Of a stretch of DNA of 64,000 bases, positions 1 to 8,676 are shown one piece after another; the first letter of the stretch is position 1; each line of letters starts with the position of its first letter. Source of the stretch: Citrobacter koseri. Lineage in GTDB: Bacteria > Pseudomonadota > Gammaproteobacteria > Enterobacterales > Enterobacteriaceae. The stretch spans positions 1-64,000 of the forward strand of contig UAVY01000001.1 in the NCBI GenBank assembly GCA_900446925.1. Reading direction: 5' to 3'. Under the pieces are notes generated by a model. The model saw only the letters and a list, made by a program, of their open reading frames with translations, did not search any database and was not told the DNA's origin. The translations under genes and the position numbers were made by a program.

Positions 1-674
1 TGACGGTTTGCGGATACTGTTCGGCAAAGGCTTTACGCACGACGTAGTTGTTGTAAATCAGGTAGCCGTCCTTTTGCAGATCTTTGGTCGCGAATACCTG
101 ATGCCCGCCGGAGGCTTCAAGTTCCTGAGCAAACGGCGCCCAGACATAGCCCGCGTCGATATCGCCGCGTTTCCAGGCCGCGACCATTTCCGCCGGACGC
201 AGCGGCAATAAGGTTATTTTGCTGCGATCGAGATGGTTAACGCTGATGGCGGCTTCAAGCGCATATTGCGCCGTCGAGTTTGGCGGATAGGCTACGCGTT
301 TGCCTTCAATATCGTTAATACGGGTAATGCCATCTTTACCAATTAAACGCTCGTAGCTGGCAATCACCCCGGAGACGCCGACAATCTCCACCGGCAGTTT
401 TCTGACAATGCCTGCCGTTGCCGGGCTGGAGCCGAAATTAGCAATATCAATCGCGTTGCTGGCAAAAATAATTTAACGCGTCCGCACCGGACGCAAATTG
501 CACCCATTTGACCTTGCTGTGTAAAGCGTTATCCAGAGAACCATCGGCTTTTGCCAGCATCAGCACCTGAGAACCGCCGCTGTATGCCACGCGGACTTCT
601 GCGGGTGTTTCGGCAACGCTGGTATTGACCCACAGGCCACCCGCTGCAAGTAATACGCAGAGACTTTTTTTCAT
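1..674 (-). CDS. TauA-like sulfonate ABC transporter substrate-binding protein (partial, 3' end outside window)
   Basis: Periplasmic binding protein of the taurine/sulfonate (TauA/SsuA) family. The start at 674 gives a Sec signal peptide (MKKSLCVLLAAGG...SVAE), then a mature domain beginning VRVAYSGGSQ. The frame breaks near 475, where one extra T in a T run yields an early stop. In the restored frame the protein continues through SNAIDIANFGSSPATAG (ligand-loop region) and RGDIDAGYVWAP, which closely resembles the RGDIDGAYVWAP segment I recall in TauA. It lies 28 nt downstream of the racemase gene and so probably shares its operon. Its permease and ATPase are presumably beyond the left edge. 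The ligand is inferred to be a small sulfonate; the sequence does not prove it. Confidence 0.85.
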
Positions 675-702
675 TTAATTTATCCTTTAAATAATAACGT
701 TA

Positions 703-1423
703 TTAATGCCATGCTTCGCGCTGCGTTAGCCATAACCGGGCACACTGTTGCGCCAGCGCTTCTGCGGGATCAATCGACACGGCTAAATGCGGGGATGTCA
801 CCTCTGCCAGCGCAACCGGCACTTCCGTACAGGCCAGCACCAGCCTCTCTGCGCCGCGATCGCGCAATGCCTGAGCCTGTAAACTCAGCAGCTCACCGCC
901 GGTACGCAGTTCGCCGCGTTTTACCGCATAGCACCCCGGCACAAACCACTGCCGTAGCTCCTCTGGCGTCGGCTGCACGCTTTCAATCCCCATAGAGGCG
1001 AAACCATGCTGGAACCAACCGGCATCCAGCGTGCCCTGCGTAGCGATAAGCCCGACCCGGCGGGGCTTCTCTTTCCCTTCAAATACCGCCAGCGTGGCGT
1101 CCACAATATGCAGCAACGGCGCGTCGCTGTGCTGCGCCAGCGCCTCATACCAGTGGTGCGCCGTATTACAGGCGATCACAATGTGGCTGGCGCCCGCGCG
1201 GTTCAGCTGTTCCACACCGAGCAAGAGCTGCGGCAACGGCGAAGGCCCCGTTCCCGCCAGCGCCTGTTGGCGATCCGCAATTTGCGGCACATTCCACACC
1301 ACATGGGGGGATTTGCTGTTGATCGCTGCTGGCGGGCGTTGCGCGCAGCAATTTATGCATCAAATCAAGCGTCGCCAGCGGCCCCATGCCGCCAAGAATC
1401 CCCAGCAAAAAAGGTGTGCTCAT
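703..1423 (-). CDS. Aspartate/glutamate racemase family protein (frameshifted in the read)
   Basis: PLP-independent Asp/Glu racemase family, about 239 aa, the usual size. The N-terminus [21 protein letters not shown] is typical of aspartate racemases. Two catalytic cysteines are visible in IACNTAHHW and [10 protein letters not shown]. The frame changes near 1300 around a run of G (CCCCCC on the plus strand), splitting the gene into two pieces; an extra base is the likely cause. Its ATG overlaps the TGA of the upstream lyase gene (ATGA, 1420-1423), implying translational coupling. Cysteate is the sulfonate analogue of aspartate, so racemisation of D/L-cysteate is one attractive role in this neighbourhood, but aspartate or another amino acid is equally possible from sequence alone. 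Confidence 0.85.
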
Positions 1424-2436
1424 GATGACAAAGAATCTGCGATGACCTGACGATAGCCAAACAGACCCGCGCTTCCTCCCGTATGGATAAACACCACATT
1501 CTCATCCTTGCGGAAATGGCCTTGACGGATCAGATCAATCAATCCGGCCATACCTTTACCGGAATAGACAGGGTCGAGCAGAATCCCCTCGTGCTGCGCC
1601 AGCAGTTGCAGCGCTTCAAGCATCCCCTCGGTGGGCAGACCATAGCCTTCGCCCACATAATCACTGTTGGCGACCACCGCCTCACGCGGCAATTCACCCG
1701 GCACGCCGAGCAGTTCCCGGGTCTGCTGCGCCAGACGCCAGACGTTGTGTTCCTGTTTATCACGCGGGGCGCGTACGCTAATTCCGAGGAGAGGAATGCC
1801 GCTGTGCGTGGCGGTTAAACCCGCAATCAGGCCAGCCTGCGTGCCTGCGCTGCCGGTGGCATGGACGATATGATCGATACGCAGCCGTAACTGGCTGGAC
1901 TGCCAAAGCAACTCTTCCGCGCAGGATACGTAACCCAGCGCCCCGATTGCGTTCGAACCGCCACCGGGGATGACATAAGGGGTATGGCCCTGCGCACGCA
2001 GGCTTTCCGCATGATGCTCCATTGCCTGCTGCATATCCGTACCGCCGGGCAAATGGGCAATAATTTTGCCGCCGAGCAAACCGTCCAGCAGCACATTGCC
2101 GGATTGCTGATACTCATCACCCAGCGTCGTGACGCGTTGTTCGAGAAAAATATGCGCTTCCAGACCCAGTCTGGCCGCCGCCGCGACGGTCTGACGCACA
2201 TGGTTAGACTGCGTGGCCGCCCTGGGTAATGATAATATCCGCCTGTTTCGCCTGGGCGTCGCCGAGCAAAAAACTCAAGTTTGCGGGTTTTATTGCCGCC
2301 AGTGGCAAGGCCGGTGCAATCGTCTCGTTTTATCCAGATATTTGGCCCCCCCCAGCAAGCGTGAAAGTTGAGTGAGAGGCTCCAGTGGGGTCGGGAAATG
2401 GCCAAAATGAAGCCGGGGAAAACGCGCCAGATGCAT
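1420..2436 (-). CDS. PLP-dependent D-cysteine desulfhydrase / L-cysteate sulfo-lyase (CuyA-like)
   Basis: Fold-type II PLP enzyme of the ACC deaminase/D-cysteine desulfhydrase family; 337 aa once three extra bases (near 2230, 2275 and in the eight-C run at 2346) are removed. ATG at 2436 follows a good AGGAG. Visible motifs are [20 protein letters not shown] (PLP lysine in GGNKTRK), [31 protein letters not shown] and [17 protein letters not shown]. The [11 protein letters not shown] block and VGEGYG segment look more like CuyA than E. coli DcyD (which I recall as IYIKRDDVTPI). CuyA cleaves cysteate to pyruvate, ammonia and sulfite; DcyD cleaves D-cysteine. I favour a cysteate-type substrate because of the sulfonate transporters beside it, at moderate confidence. 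Confidence 0.82.
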
Positions 2437-2694
2437 AATAACTCCTGTAAAGAATAACGACGCTGCACATTAAAATTCGGCAGCGAGAGTAAGAAAGGTT
2501 CGTGGAATATAAGAATGACTATATTGATTTTCTCACTCGCGGCTTACCAAGTTTTTCAGCTATGGATATGAGGAAAAAAGATAAAACAAAAAACGATCGC
2601 TTTATTTATTCTATTCGCCAGCATTCATTAACGGACCATCATGCCGATCCGTTTAAACAAATAACCAAATATGTCTTTTGGTGCGCAGGCACGC
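2437..2694. other. Intergenic spacer upstream of the lyase operon
   Basis: A 258-nt gap between the dehydrogenase stop and the lyase start, both on the minus strand. It is AT-rich compared with its neighbours. The only open frames here are short and have no recognisable product. It probably carries the promoter of the lyase-racemase-binding protein operon; the lyase Shine-Dalgarno (GGAGTT on the minus strand) sits just above 2436. I see no clear terminator for the dehydrogenase. Confidence 0.4.
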
Positions 2695-3737
2695 TCAGGT
2701 ATTTAATGCTTCCAGGGTGACAAACGCCTGCCAGCTGACGTCATCAATCCAGATGCCCTCTTCCTGGCGCCGGGCATACGCGCGCAATTCCGGTTCTCCG
2801 GGGATCTGCACATCGTGCCCTTCCTGCCCGCTACGAACCCAGTCCACCTGCGCTAACAGCGCCTGTGAGTAATGTTCCTCCGCACCCAACCGCGCGGGGT
2901 CAAATAGAATCGACAACATATTGTTGATGATTCCGGCACGCGGCGGAATTTGCTGGCTTTCGGTCTCGCCGCCGGTCAGCGCAGCGCCAAGTAAGCTACA
3001 TATTAGCGACAATCCCGCGCCTTTATGGCCGCCAAAAGGCAGCAAAGCGCCGAGCGGCTCAGTCATTAATACGGCAGGGTCGGTCGTGGGTTGCCCGTTC
3101 GCATCTACCGCGCATCCTGCCGGGATGGCGCGCCCTTCATTCCAGGCGATGCGCGCTTTATTGCCCGCAATGGCGCTGGTCGCGAAATCAAGGATAACCG
3201 GAGGGCGGTTCTGTAGCGGTAACGCCCACGCAAAAGGGGTTTGTACCAAGCCTGGCGCGCAGCCCATCGAACGGCAACACGGCCGACGGCGCCGCCACGT
3301 TAGCAAAATGGATCGAGACCAGCCCGGCGCTCGCCACCTGCTCTGCCCATTGCGCCGATCCGCCCAAGATGGTGGGTATTAGACAAGCCAATTATTGCCA
3401 CCCCAAACTGGCGCACACGCTCAATACCCACGCTCATGGCCTGTTCGCCCAACGCCTGGCCGAAGCCATGTCCCCCATCAAAAGAGACAATCGACCCGGC
3501 ATCAGACAAGGTGGTCAGCGTGGCGCCAGGGTTCAAATCTCCCGCCAGAATGGCCCGAATATAGCGAGGCAACAGGGTCACACCATGCGAGTCGTGGCCT
3601 TTTAATGAGGATTCGACCAGGTTATCCGCTACTTTTTGCGCGATATCAGATCCCGTACCCGCCCGTACCAGATGGCGTTTTAAAAGCGAACGTAAGTGAT
3701 GATGTGAAAATAATGGCATGATTTTACTCACGGACAT
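2695..3737 (-). CDS. Ldh2 family malate/L-lactate/sulfolactate dehydrogenase
   Basis: NAD(P)-dependent oxidoreductase of the malate/L-lactate dehydrogenase (Ldh_2) family, about 346 aa after removing an extra A near 3357 and an extra T near 3225. Motifs seen: HDSHGVTLLPRY, FDGGHGFGQALGEQAM, SNTHHLG (catalytic His region), LGTNPFAWALP, LDFATSAIAGNK and FGGHKGAGLSL. The family includes (S)- and (R)-sulfolactate dehydrogenases (SlcC, ComC) as well as malate and ureidoglycolate dehydrogenases. The neighbouring sulfonate genes make sulfolactate/sulfopyruvate a reasonable guess. The start is uncertain: 3737 places the Shine-Dalgarno inside a perfect hairpin; MPLFSHHH at 3719 is the alternative. Confidence 0.85.
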
Positions 3738-3738
3738 T

Positions 3739-3758
3739 GCCCCTGCAATGGCAGGGGC
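3739..3758. promoter_or_regulatory. Perfect 8-bp hairpin over the dehydrogenase ribosome-binding site
   Basis: GCCCCTGC (3739-3746) and GCAGGGGC (3751-3758) are exact inverted repeats with loop AATG. Read on the minus strand the right-hand arm of the hairpin carries the only good Shine-Dalgarno-like sequence (AGGGG) next to the ATG at 3737. The stem would hide it, suggesting translational control, or that the real start is the downstream ATG at 3719. Confidence 0.5.
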
Positions 3759-3808
3759 TATTAAAGAGGTGAGTCCGACTATAGCGAGGATGTATTTGTT
3801 ACATAACC

Positions 3809-3883
3809 ATGAATAATAACTAAGCTTTTCCGCTTATTAACTAACACGCCATGAATATCGTTATTCATTTTCCTGATATTCAT
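3809..3883. promoter_or_regulatory. Candidate operator: repeated ATGAAT/ATTCAT half-sites in the divergent promoter region
   Basis: Between the divergent dehydrogenase and the importer lie ATGAATAAT (3809), a perfect palindrome ATGAATATCGTTATTCAT (3851-3868) and ATATTCAT (3876-3883). Three related half-sites upstream of an importer suggest a regulator binding site. No regulator gene is visible in the window; it may lie beyond the left edge. Inference only. Confidence 0.4.
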
Positions 3884-3961
3884 TGCCATTTAAATCATTT
3901 CCTTTCCCTCTCGCCTCTGCCCATGATTTTTTGCTGAGAAACACCTTTCTGGGGAACAGAT

Positions 3962-4974
3962 ATGAATAAAAGAAACAGGGGTATTTGCCTGGACGCTGGC
4001 GTTTTCCGCCCTTGGCGGAGTCAGCCAGTCGGCATTTGCGGAAGGGAACATTAGTATCGCGCAGCAATTTGGCATCGGTTATTTAATTCTTGATGTGGTG
4101 CGAGACCAGCAGCTTATCGAAAAAGGAGGGGCAAAAAGAGGGGCTGGATATCAAGGTAGAGTGGCGCACGATTTCAGGCGCAACCGGGATGAATGAAGCG
4201 TTGCTCTCTGGCGCTCTGGACGTTGGCGTCAGCAGGCGTTCCCCCGGTACTCACCCTATGGGATCGCACCAAAGGTAAGCAAAATGTGAAAGCGATAGCC
4301 TCGCTGGGATCGATGCCCAATTATTTATTGAGTAATAACCCGGCGGTAAAAAGCATTAAAGATCTGACCGAAAAAGACCGTATTGCCGTTCCGGCGGCTG
4401 GGGTCGGTTTTCAGTCTCGTACATTACAAATCGAGACGGCGAAATTATATGGCGACCAGGACTTCAAACGCTTCGATAAGATTAGCGTCAGTTTACCGCA
4501 CCCGGACGCCAGCGCGGCCTTAATTGCCGGTGGCTCGGAAATTACCACGCATTTTTCCAGCCCGCCGTTTCAGTATCAGGCACTGGAGCACAGCAACGTG
4601 CATAAAGTGCTCAGTTCCTATGATGTGCTGGGTGGGCAGGCGACATTTAATGTTCTCTACACCACCCAGAAATTCCATGATGAAAACCCAAAAACCTATA
4701 AAGCGTTTTATCGCGCCCTCAGTGAAGCCGCAAATATCATTAACCGTGGACAAAAATGCGGCTGCCGAAACATATATTCGCGTCGAGAAATCACGGCTGC
4801 CCTTACCGCTGGTACAAAAAATTGTTAACGATCCAGAAATCAGCTTTACGGTTTTCCCTGAGCGTACTGGCGTATATGCCGAAAAACTCCATGAGCTTGG
4901 CGTACTGAAAAATAAAGCCGACTCCTGGAAAGACTATTTCTTTAACGAAGCATGGGGAAAACCCAGGCAGTTAA
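3962..4974 (+). CDS. Second TauA/SsuA-type substrate-binding protein
   Basis: Periplasmic binding protein of the NitT/TauT family, about 335 aa. ATG at 3962 follows GGGGAA. The signal peptide runs to QSAFAEG, and the mature part begins ISIAQQFGIGYLILDVVRDQ. Later segments are SIKDLTEKDRIAVP, HPDASAALIAGGSEITTHFSSPPF and FPERTGVYAEKLHELGVLK. Extra bases near 3980 (G), 4125 (A), 4215 (G), 4752 (C) and 4955 (G) break the frame. With the last removed, the protein ends ...AWENPGS at the TAA at 4972-4974, 21 nt before the ATPase gene. It differs clearly from the binding protein at the left edge, so it probably has a different ligand. Confidence 0.85.
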
Positions 4975-4995
4975 ACCGCGACACCGGAGGCTCTG

Positions 4996-5840
4996 ATGGT
5001 CACTCAGCAAATCGACGGCCCGCTGCTACAGGTCAGCAATGTTGATATTGAATACCGTACCCGTGAACGGCAAGTGCGCGCGACGCATGATGTCAGTTTT
5101 TGATGTCTGGCCTGGCGACCGCTTTATTTTGCTTGGGCCGTCAGGCTGCGGGAAATCAAGCCTGTTGAAAGCTACAGGCGGTTTTCTCGCCCCGCGCAGC
5201 GGCCACATTTCACTTTCGGGAACGCCGGTTAGCGCTCCCGGCCCGGAACGCATGATGGTATTCCAGGAGTTCGACCAACTGCCGCCGTGGAAAACCGTGC
5301 TGGAAAACGTCATGTTTCCTCTGCTGGCCAGCCGGGAAAGCCAGTCGTTCACAAGCAAAAGAGACGGCGCTGCATTTCCTCCACAAAGTCGGGCTGGCAG
5401 AATTTGCCGACGCCATGCCCCATATGCTCTCCGGCGGGATGAAGCAGCGCGTCGCCATTGCACGGGCGCTGGCAATGAAACCACGCATCCTGCTGATGGA
5501 CGAGCCCTTTGCCGCGCTGGATGCGCTGACCCGACGCACAATGCAGGAAGAACTGCTTGCGCTCTGGGAAGAAGAGCGCTTTACCCTGCTGTTCGTCACC
5601 CATTCGATTGAAGAGGCGCTGGTGGTGGGCAGCCGTATCCTGGTGCTTTCGCCGCATCCAGGGCGCGTCAGGGCGGAGCTTAACTGTCATCAGTTCACGC
5701 TTAATGATTTCGGCAGCGAGGCGTTTCAGCACGCTGCGCGTCATATTCACCGTCTGTTATTCCCGACAATCGGGAACAGTCCGTCTCACTCATCCGGCGA
5801 GGAGCCAGAGTATGTCCCAGCCACCGTACATTCGTCCTGA
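4996..5840 (+). CDS. TauB/SsuB-type ABC transporter ATP-binding protein
   Basis: Cytoplasmic ATPase of the nitrate/sulfonate importer family, about 280 aa. ATG at 4996 follows GGAGG with 5-6 nt spacing. Walker A is GPSGCGKSS, the Q-loop is [11 protein letters not shown], the signature is LSGGMKQR, Walker B is [13 protein letters not shown], and the switch histidine is in FVTHSIEEA. Extra T near 5100 and extra G near 5345 split it into three pieces. Its 3' end overlaps the permease start by about 29 nt, so the three importer genes form one operon. Confidence 0.88.
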
Positions 5841-6678
5841 ATTCGAACGCGAATTACCGCCGCTGCGCAATCTGCCGGTGGAAACGCCGCTGCCTTTAAG
5901 CCAGCGCCTGTGGAATCAGACGTGGCTGCGCAAGTGTCTGATTGTCGTCCTGGTGCTGGCGCTATGGGAGATCGCCGCGCGAATCCAGCAAAACGATCTG
6001 ATGTTGCCCGGGGTACTTCAGACGTTGCAGGCGTTTAGCGAAGACATGCGCAATGGCGAACTGCCGGAAAAAATCGTCAACTCACTCAGTACCCTGTTGA
6101 AAGGGTATCTGGCAGGCAGTGCGCTGGCGCTGATTGCCAGCGCGCTGGCCGTGACCACTCAGTTTGGCCGCGATCTGCTCAGCACATTAACCGCGATGCT
6201 AAATCCGCTGCCGGCAATTGCGCTGCTGCCGCTGGCTTTGCTGTGGTTTGGTCTGGGGAATGCCAGCCTGATATTTGTGCTGATACATTCAGTGATGTGG
6301 CCAATCGCGCTGAATACCTGGTCCGGCTTTAGCAGCGTACCGGAAACGCTACGCATGGCGGGGCGCAACTACGGCCTCAGCGGGCCACGCTATGTGATCA
6401 CGATTCTTATTCCGGCATCGTTGCCCGCTATCCTGTCCGGGCTCAAGATCGGCTGGGCGTTCGCCTGGCGCACGCTGATTGCCGCCGAACTGGTATTTGG
6501 CGCGTCCAGCGGCGAAGGAGGCCTGGGCTGGTATATCTTCCAGAATCGCAATGAGCTGTTCACCGACCGGGTATTTGCAGGACTGTTAACGGTAATCGCG
6601 ATTGGCCTGCTGGTGGAAGGCGTGGTATTCGCCAGTCTGGAAAAGATCACGGTGAAACGCTGGGGGATGCAGCGTTAA
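5812..6678 (+). CDS. TauC/SsuC-type ABC transporter permease
   Basis: Integral inner-membrane permease, 288 aa, uninterrupted. Start [14 protein letters not shown] at 5812. After a hydrophilic N-terminus there is a helix ([14 protein letters not shown]) and then the BPD_transp_1 core. The EAA-type loop is in [30 protein letters not shown], which couples to the ATPase. The C-terminal helices follow [12 protein letters not shown]. It forms an operon with the ATPase and the binding protein upstream and probably completes a sulfonate-type importer. Confidence 0.9.
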   Translation: MSQPPYIRPEFERELPPLRNLPVETPLPLSQRLWNQTWLRKCLIVVLVLALWEIAARIQQNDLMLPGVLQTLQAFSEDMRNGELPEKIVNSLSTLLKGYLAGSALALIASALAVTTQFGRDLLSTLTAMLNPLPAIALLPLALLWFGLGNASLIFVLIHSVMWPIALNTWSGFSSVPETLRMAGRNYGLSGPRYVITILIPASLPAILSGLKIGWAFAWRTLIAAELVFGASSGEGGLGWYIFQNRNELFTDRVFAGLLTVIAIGLLVEGVVFASLEKITVKRWGMQR

Positions 6679-6699
6679 CCCCTCCCCCGCGTTCTTTGC

Positions 6700-6718
6700 A
6701 GCCGGACGTTGTCCGGCT
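6700..6718. terminator. Hairpin between convergent genes
   Basis: AGCCGGAC (6700-6707) pairs with GTCCGGCT (6711-6718) around a 3-nt loop between the permease and the convergent acyltransferase. There is no clear T run on either side, so it may be a REP-like stem rather than a strong intrinsic terminator. Confidence 0.4.
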
Positions 6719-6733
6719 TAGCGCGAAATGGTC

Positions 6734-7840
6734 TTAGTTCCCTTTTTGCTTTTCACGTAGCCACGGCGTTCTGGCGATCAAGACCTGCTCACACTTTACC
6801 GATAGCGGTTTCATGAAAGACGACAGCCTTTCGATGCAAATCAGAATCCCAAAATACAGCATCACCGCCTGGGTCGCATTCAGTACCGACATATCGATAT
6901 TGGCGCTGACAAATATCACCACCACATGCTGCAACAGCATAATAATGTAGGCCCGCGACGCCAGGCTGGATAACCCCTGCCGAAAGCGATCCAGATTAAA
7001 CAGGGGATGAATCAGCGGGTATCCCGCCAGCAGAATGAAGAGGAAGGCCGCAGCAAACAGCAGGCTTGAGGGTTTCAGAGGAAACAGCACTTCCCGAACC
7101 GGTAGCTGATCGACATGCGCCACAATCCCCCCGGTCACCACCAGCAGCAGGCTGACTGACGCCGCCTGAAGACGGTAGCGCGTGAACCACGGCTGAAAGT
7201 GTATGAACAGCATCCCGAAGGTAAAATCACTCACCCGAACCTGTGCTGACCAATAAGGGTTCACGATGCTTTTATCATATGCCAGTAGCGTAACGACGAC
7301 CGCCGCCAGCATCGTACAGACCGGAAAACGGACAATGGCCCAGTAGATCACCGGAGAAACGGCGTACAGCAGGATAATACAGCCAATAAACCACTCTCCG
7401 GTGAAGTACGCGGTATTGATGTCGTAGACACCGTGCAGATAATGGTCAAACCCGAGAACAGAAGGCAGCAGCGAGTGAAATGCACGCTTCCCGGCGAGCA
7501 CGTCAGCCAGCGGATTGCCGGGATAGAGGAAAAACACGCTCAGGATGAGGAACAGGATCGCCATTGAGAAATAAGCGATGTTGTAGGGAAGCAGGATCGA
7601 ATAGACGCGTTTCAGGTAATACTCCTGCACAGAGTATTTACGCAGCGACAGGTAAGCCAGCGCGCCGGATATCATGAAGAAGAAAGAGACGCCCAGCCGC
7701 CCTATTCCTCCGGTCAGGTATTCGCGCGGGAACGTCAACACGGTACTGGTATCGAACATGTAGCTGTAATGCGAAGTAACAACCAGCAGTACAGCCAGAA
7801 TGCGGAGAATATCAAAAAAATAATTACGTGTTGTTTGCAT
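6734..7840 (-). CDS. OafA/YrhL-type membrane acyltransferase (acyltransferase 3 family)
   Basis: Polytopic inner-membrane O-acyltransferase of about 368 aa. I take MQTTRNYFFDILRILAVLLV at 7840 as the start; an in-frame ATG at 7873 would add 11 residues. The family hallmark DILRILAVLLVVTSHY contains the catalytic-type histidine. It is followed by GRLGVSFFFMISG and about ten hydrophobic segments. Such enzymes acetylate or succinylate surface glycans or lipids. It lies 94 nt downstream of the YrbL-like gene on the same strand and is probably co-transcribed. The acceptor cannot be read from the sequence; an envelope polysaccharide is likely from the family. Confidence 0.85.
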   Translation of the reverse strand: MQTTRNYFFDILRILAVLLVVTSHYSYMFDTSTVLTFPREYLTGGIGRLGVSFFFMISGALAYLSLRKYSVQEYYLKRVYSILLPYNIAYFSMAILFLILSVFFLYPGNPLADVLAGKRAFHSLLPSVLGFDHYLHGVYDINTAYFTGEWFIGCIILLYAVSPVIYWAIVRFPVCTMLAAVVVTLLAYDKSIVNPYWSAQVRVSDFTFGMLFIHFQPWFTRYRLQAASVSLLLVVTGGIVAHVDQLPVREVLFPLKPSSLLFAAAFLFILLAGYPLIHPLFNLDRFRQGLSSLASRAYIIMLLQHVVVIFVSANIDMSVLNATQAVMLYFGILICIERLSSFMKPLSVKCEQVLIARTPWLREKQKGN

Positions 7841-7933
7841 ACTCTTTCTTGTTAACAAGCCAGCAGACAACATGACAAAGGTCCGGTTGCATACTGGGAA
7901 AATGACCAGGCCTGTTCAAGGATAACGTGTAGA

Positions 7934-8527
7934 TTACGCTTGCGTGATACTTTGCAGATCCCTCAGCATCCTTCTGAGGCACTTAAGTTTGTTTTTATCC
8001 CGTATAACGCTCCAGAACTTGCTCAGTTGAAAGAGCGTCTTATCCCCAAAGCCGTCAATAACTTTGAAGCGGTACTCCTGACGAGCATCGTCCCAGGCAT
8101 AAACAATATTTTTGCAATGCAGCGAGTTGATAATGACGTCTGTATGAATAAACCACGCTAAAAAAGCGTTGAGCTTACTGAATTTCTCCGCGTCCAGTTC
8201 GTTGTGCTTTGCAAGGTCATACAATGTTCTGGCAATGTTGCCCTGTTCGTCATGCTCTTTGACGATAACCTGCCCAATCCCTTTATCTGTCTCCACTAGC
8301 CCTTCAATTTTCTGGATGAAGAGCGAGTCAGTTTCGTCGCGCGGCTTGCACTCTCTGACGTCCCGATAGACTTCACGAAGCTTACTTTTATATTTGGGAA
8401 TGCTCGGGATGACGACTTTGATCAGTAGTTGATGATTGTGCGGATGCTGAAAGACGTAACGATCGTTCCCTCTGGCCAGTAAATCATTTTCGGTCAAGGT
8501 AAGCTTTTTCATACAGTGTTGACTCAT
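7934..8527 (-). CDS. YrbL-like kinase-fold protein
   Basis: 197-aa soluble protein resembling the PhoP-regulated YrbL family (kinase-like fold). Visible features are a possible nucleotide-binding lysine in LLIKVVIP, a catalytic-loop-like stretch IINSLHCKNIVYAW and a DFG-like VIDGFGDKT. MSQHCMKK at 8527 and MKKLTLTEND at 8512 are alternative starts. In E. coli yrbL belongs to the PhoP/BasR regulons, linked to envelope stress, which fits the acyltransferase next to it. Substrate and activity are unknown. Codon use is more AT-rich than in the genes to its right. Confidence 0.7.
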   Translation of the reverse strand: MSQHCMKKLTLTENDLLARGNDRYVFQHPHNHQLLIKVVIPSIPKYKSKLREVYRDVRECKPRDETDSLFIQKIEGLVETDKGIGQVIVKEHDEQGNIARTLYDLAKHNELDAEKFSKLNAFLAWFIHTDVIINSLHCKNIVYAWDDARQEYRFKVIDGFGDKTLFQLSKFWSVIRDKNKLKCLRRMLRDLQSITQA

Positions 8528-8644
8528 AAAAGAAAAAAACAGACTGGCCCATGCAAACGAAGAAATGGCGTTACGTCATGTCCTGGTTACAGCCGAGACA
8601 GTTTAATGTTAATAACCTAAACGGCAGGTCAATGAGTCATGAAG

Positions 8645-8668
8645 TCGGCGGACGGTTCACGTCCGCCG
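8645..8668 (-). terminator. Hairpin downstream of the TonB receptor
   Basis: GGCGGAC and GTCCGCC form a 7-bp stem just after the receptor stop codon. There is no strong T tract on the minus strand, so termination is only suggested. Confidence 0.35.
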
Positions 8669-8676
8669 GAAGGCTA

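Noticed and set aside
2502..2720. Open frame [20 protein letters not shown] between lyase and dehydrogenase
   Set aside because: No Shine-Dalgarno, no recognisable family, runs into the 3' end of the dehydrogenase on the other strand. Treated as chance.
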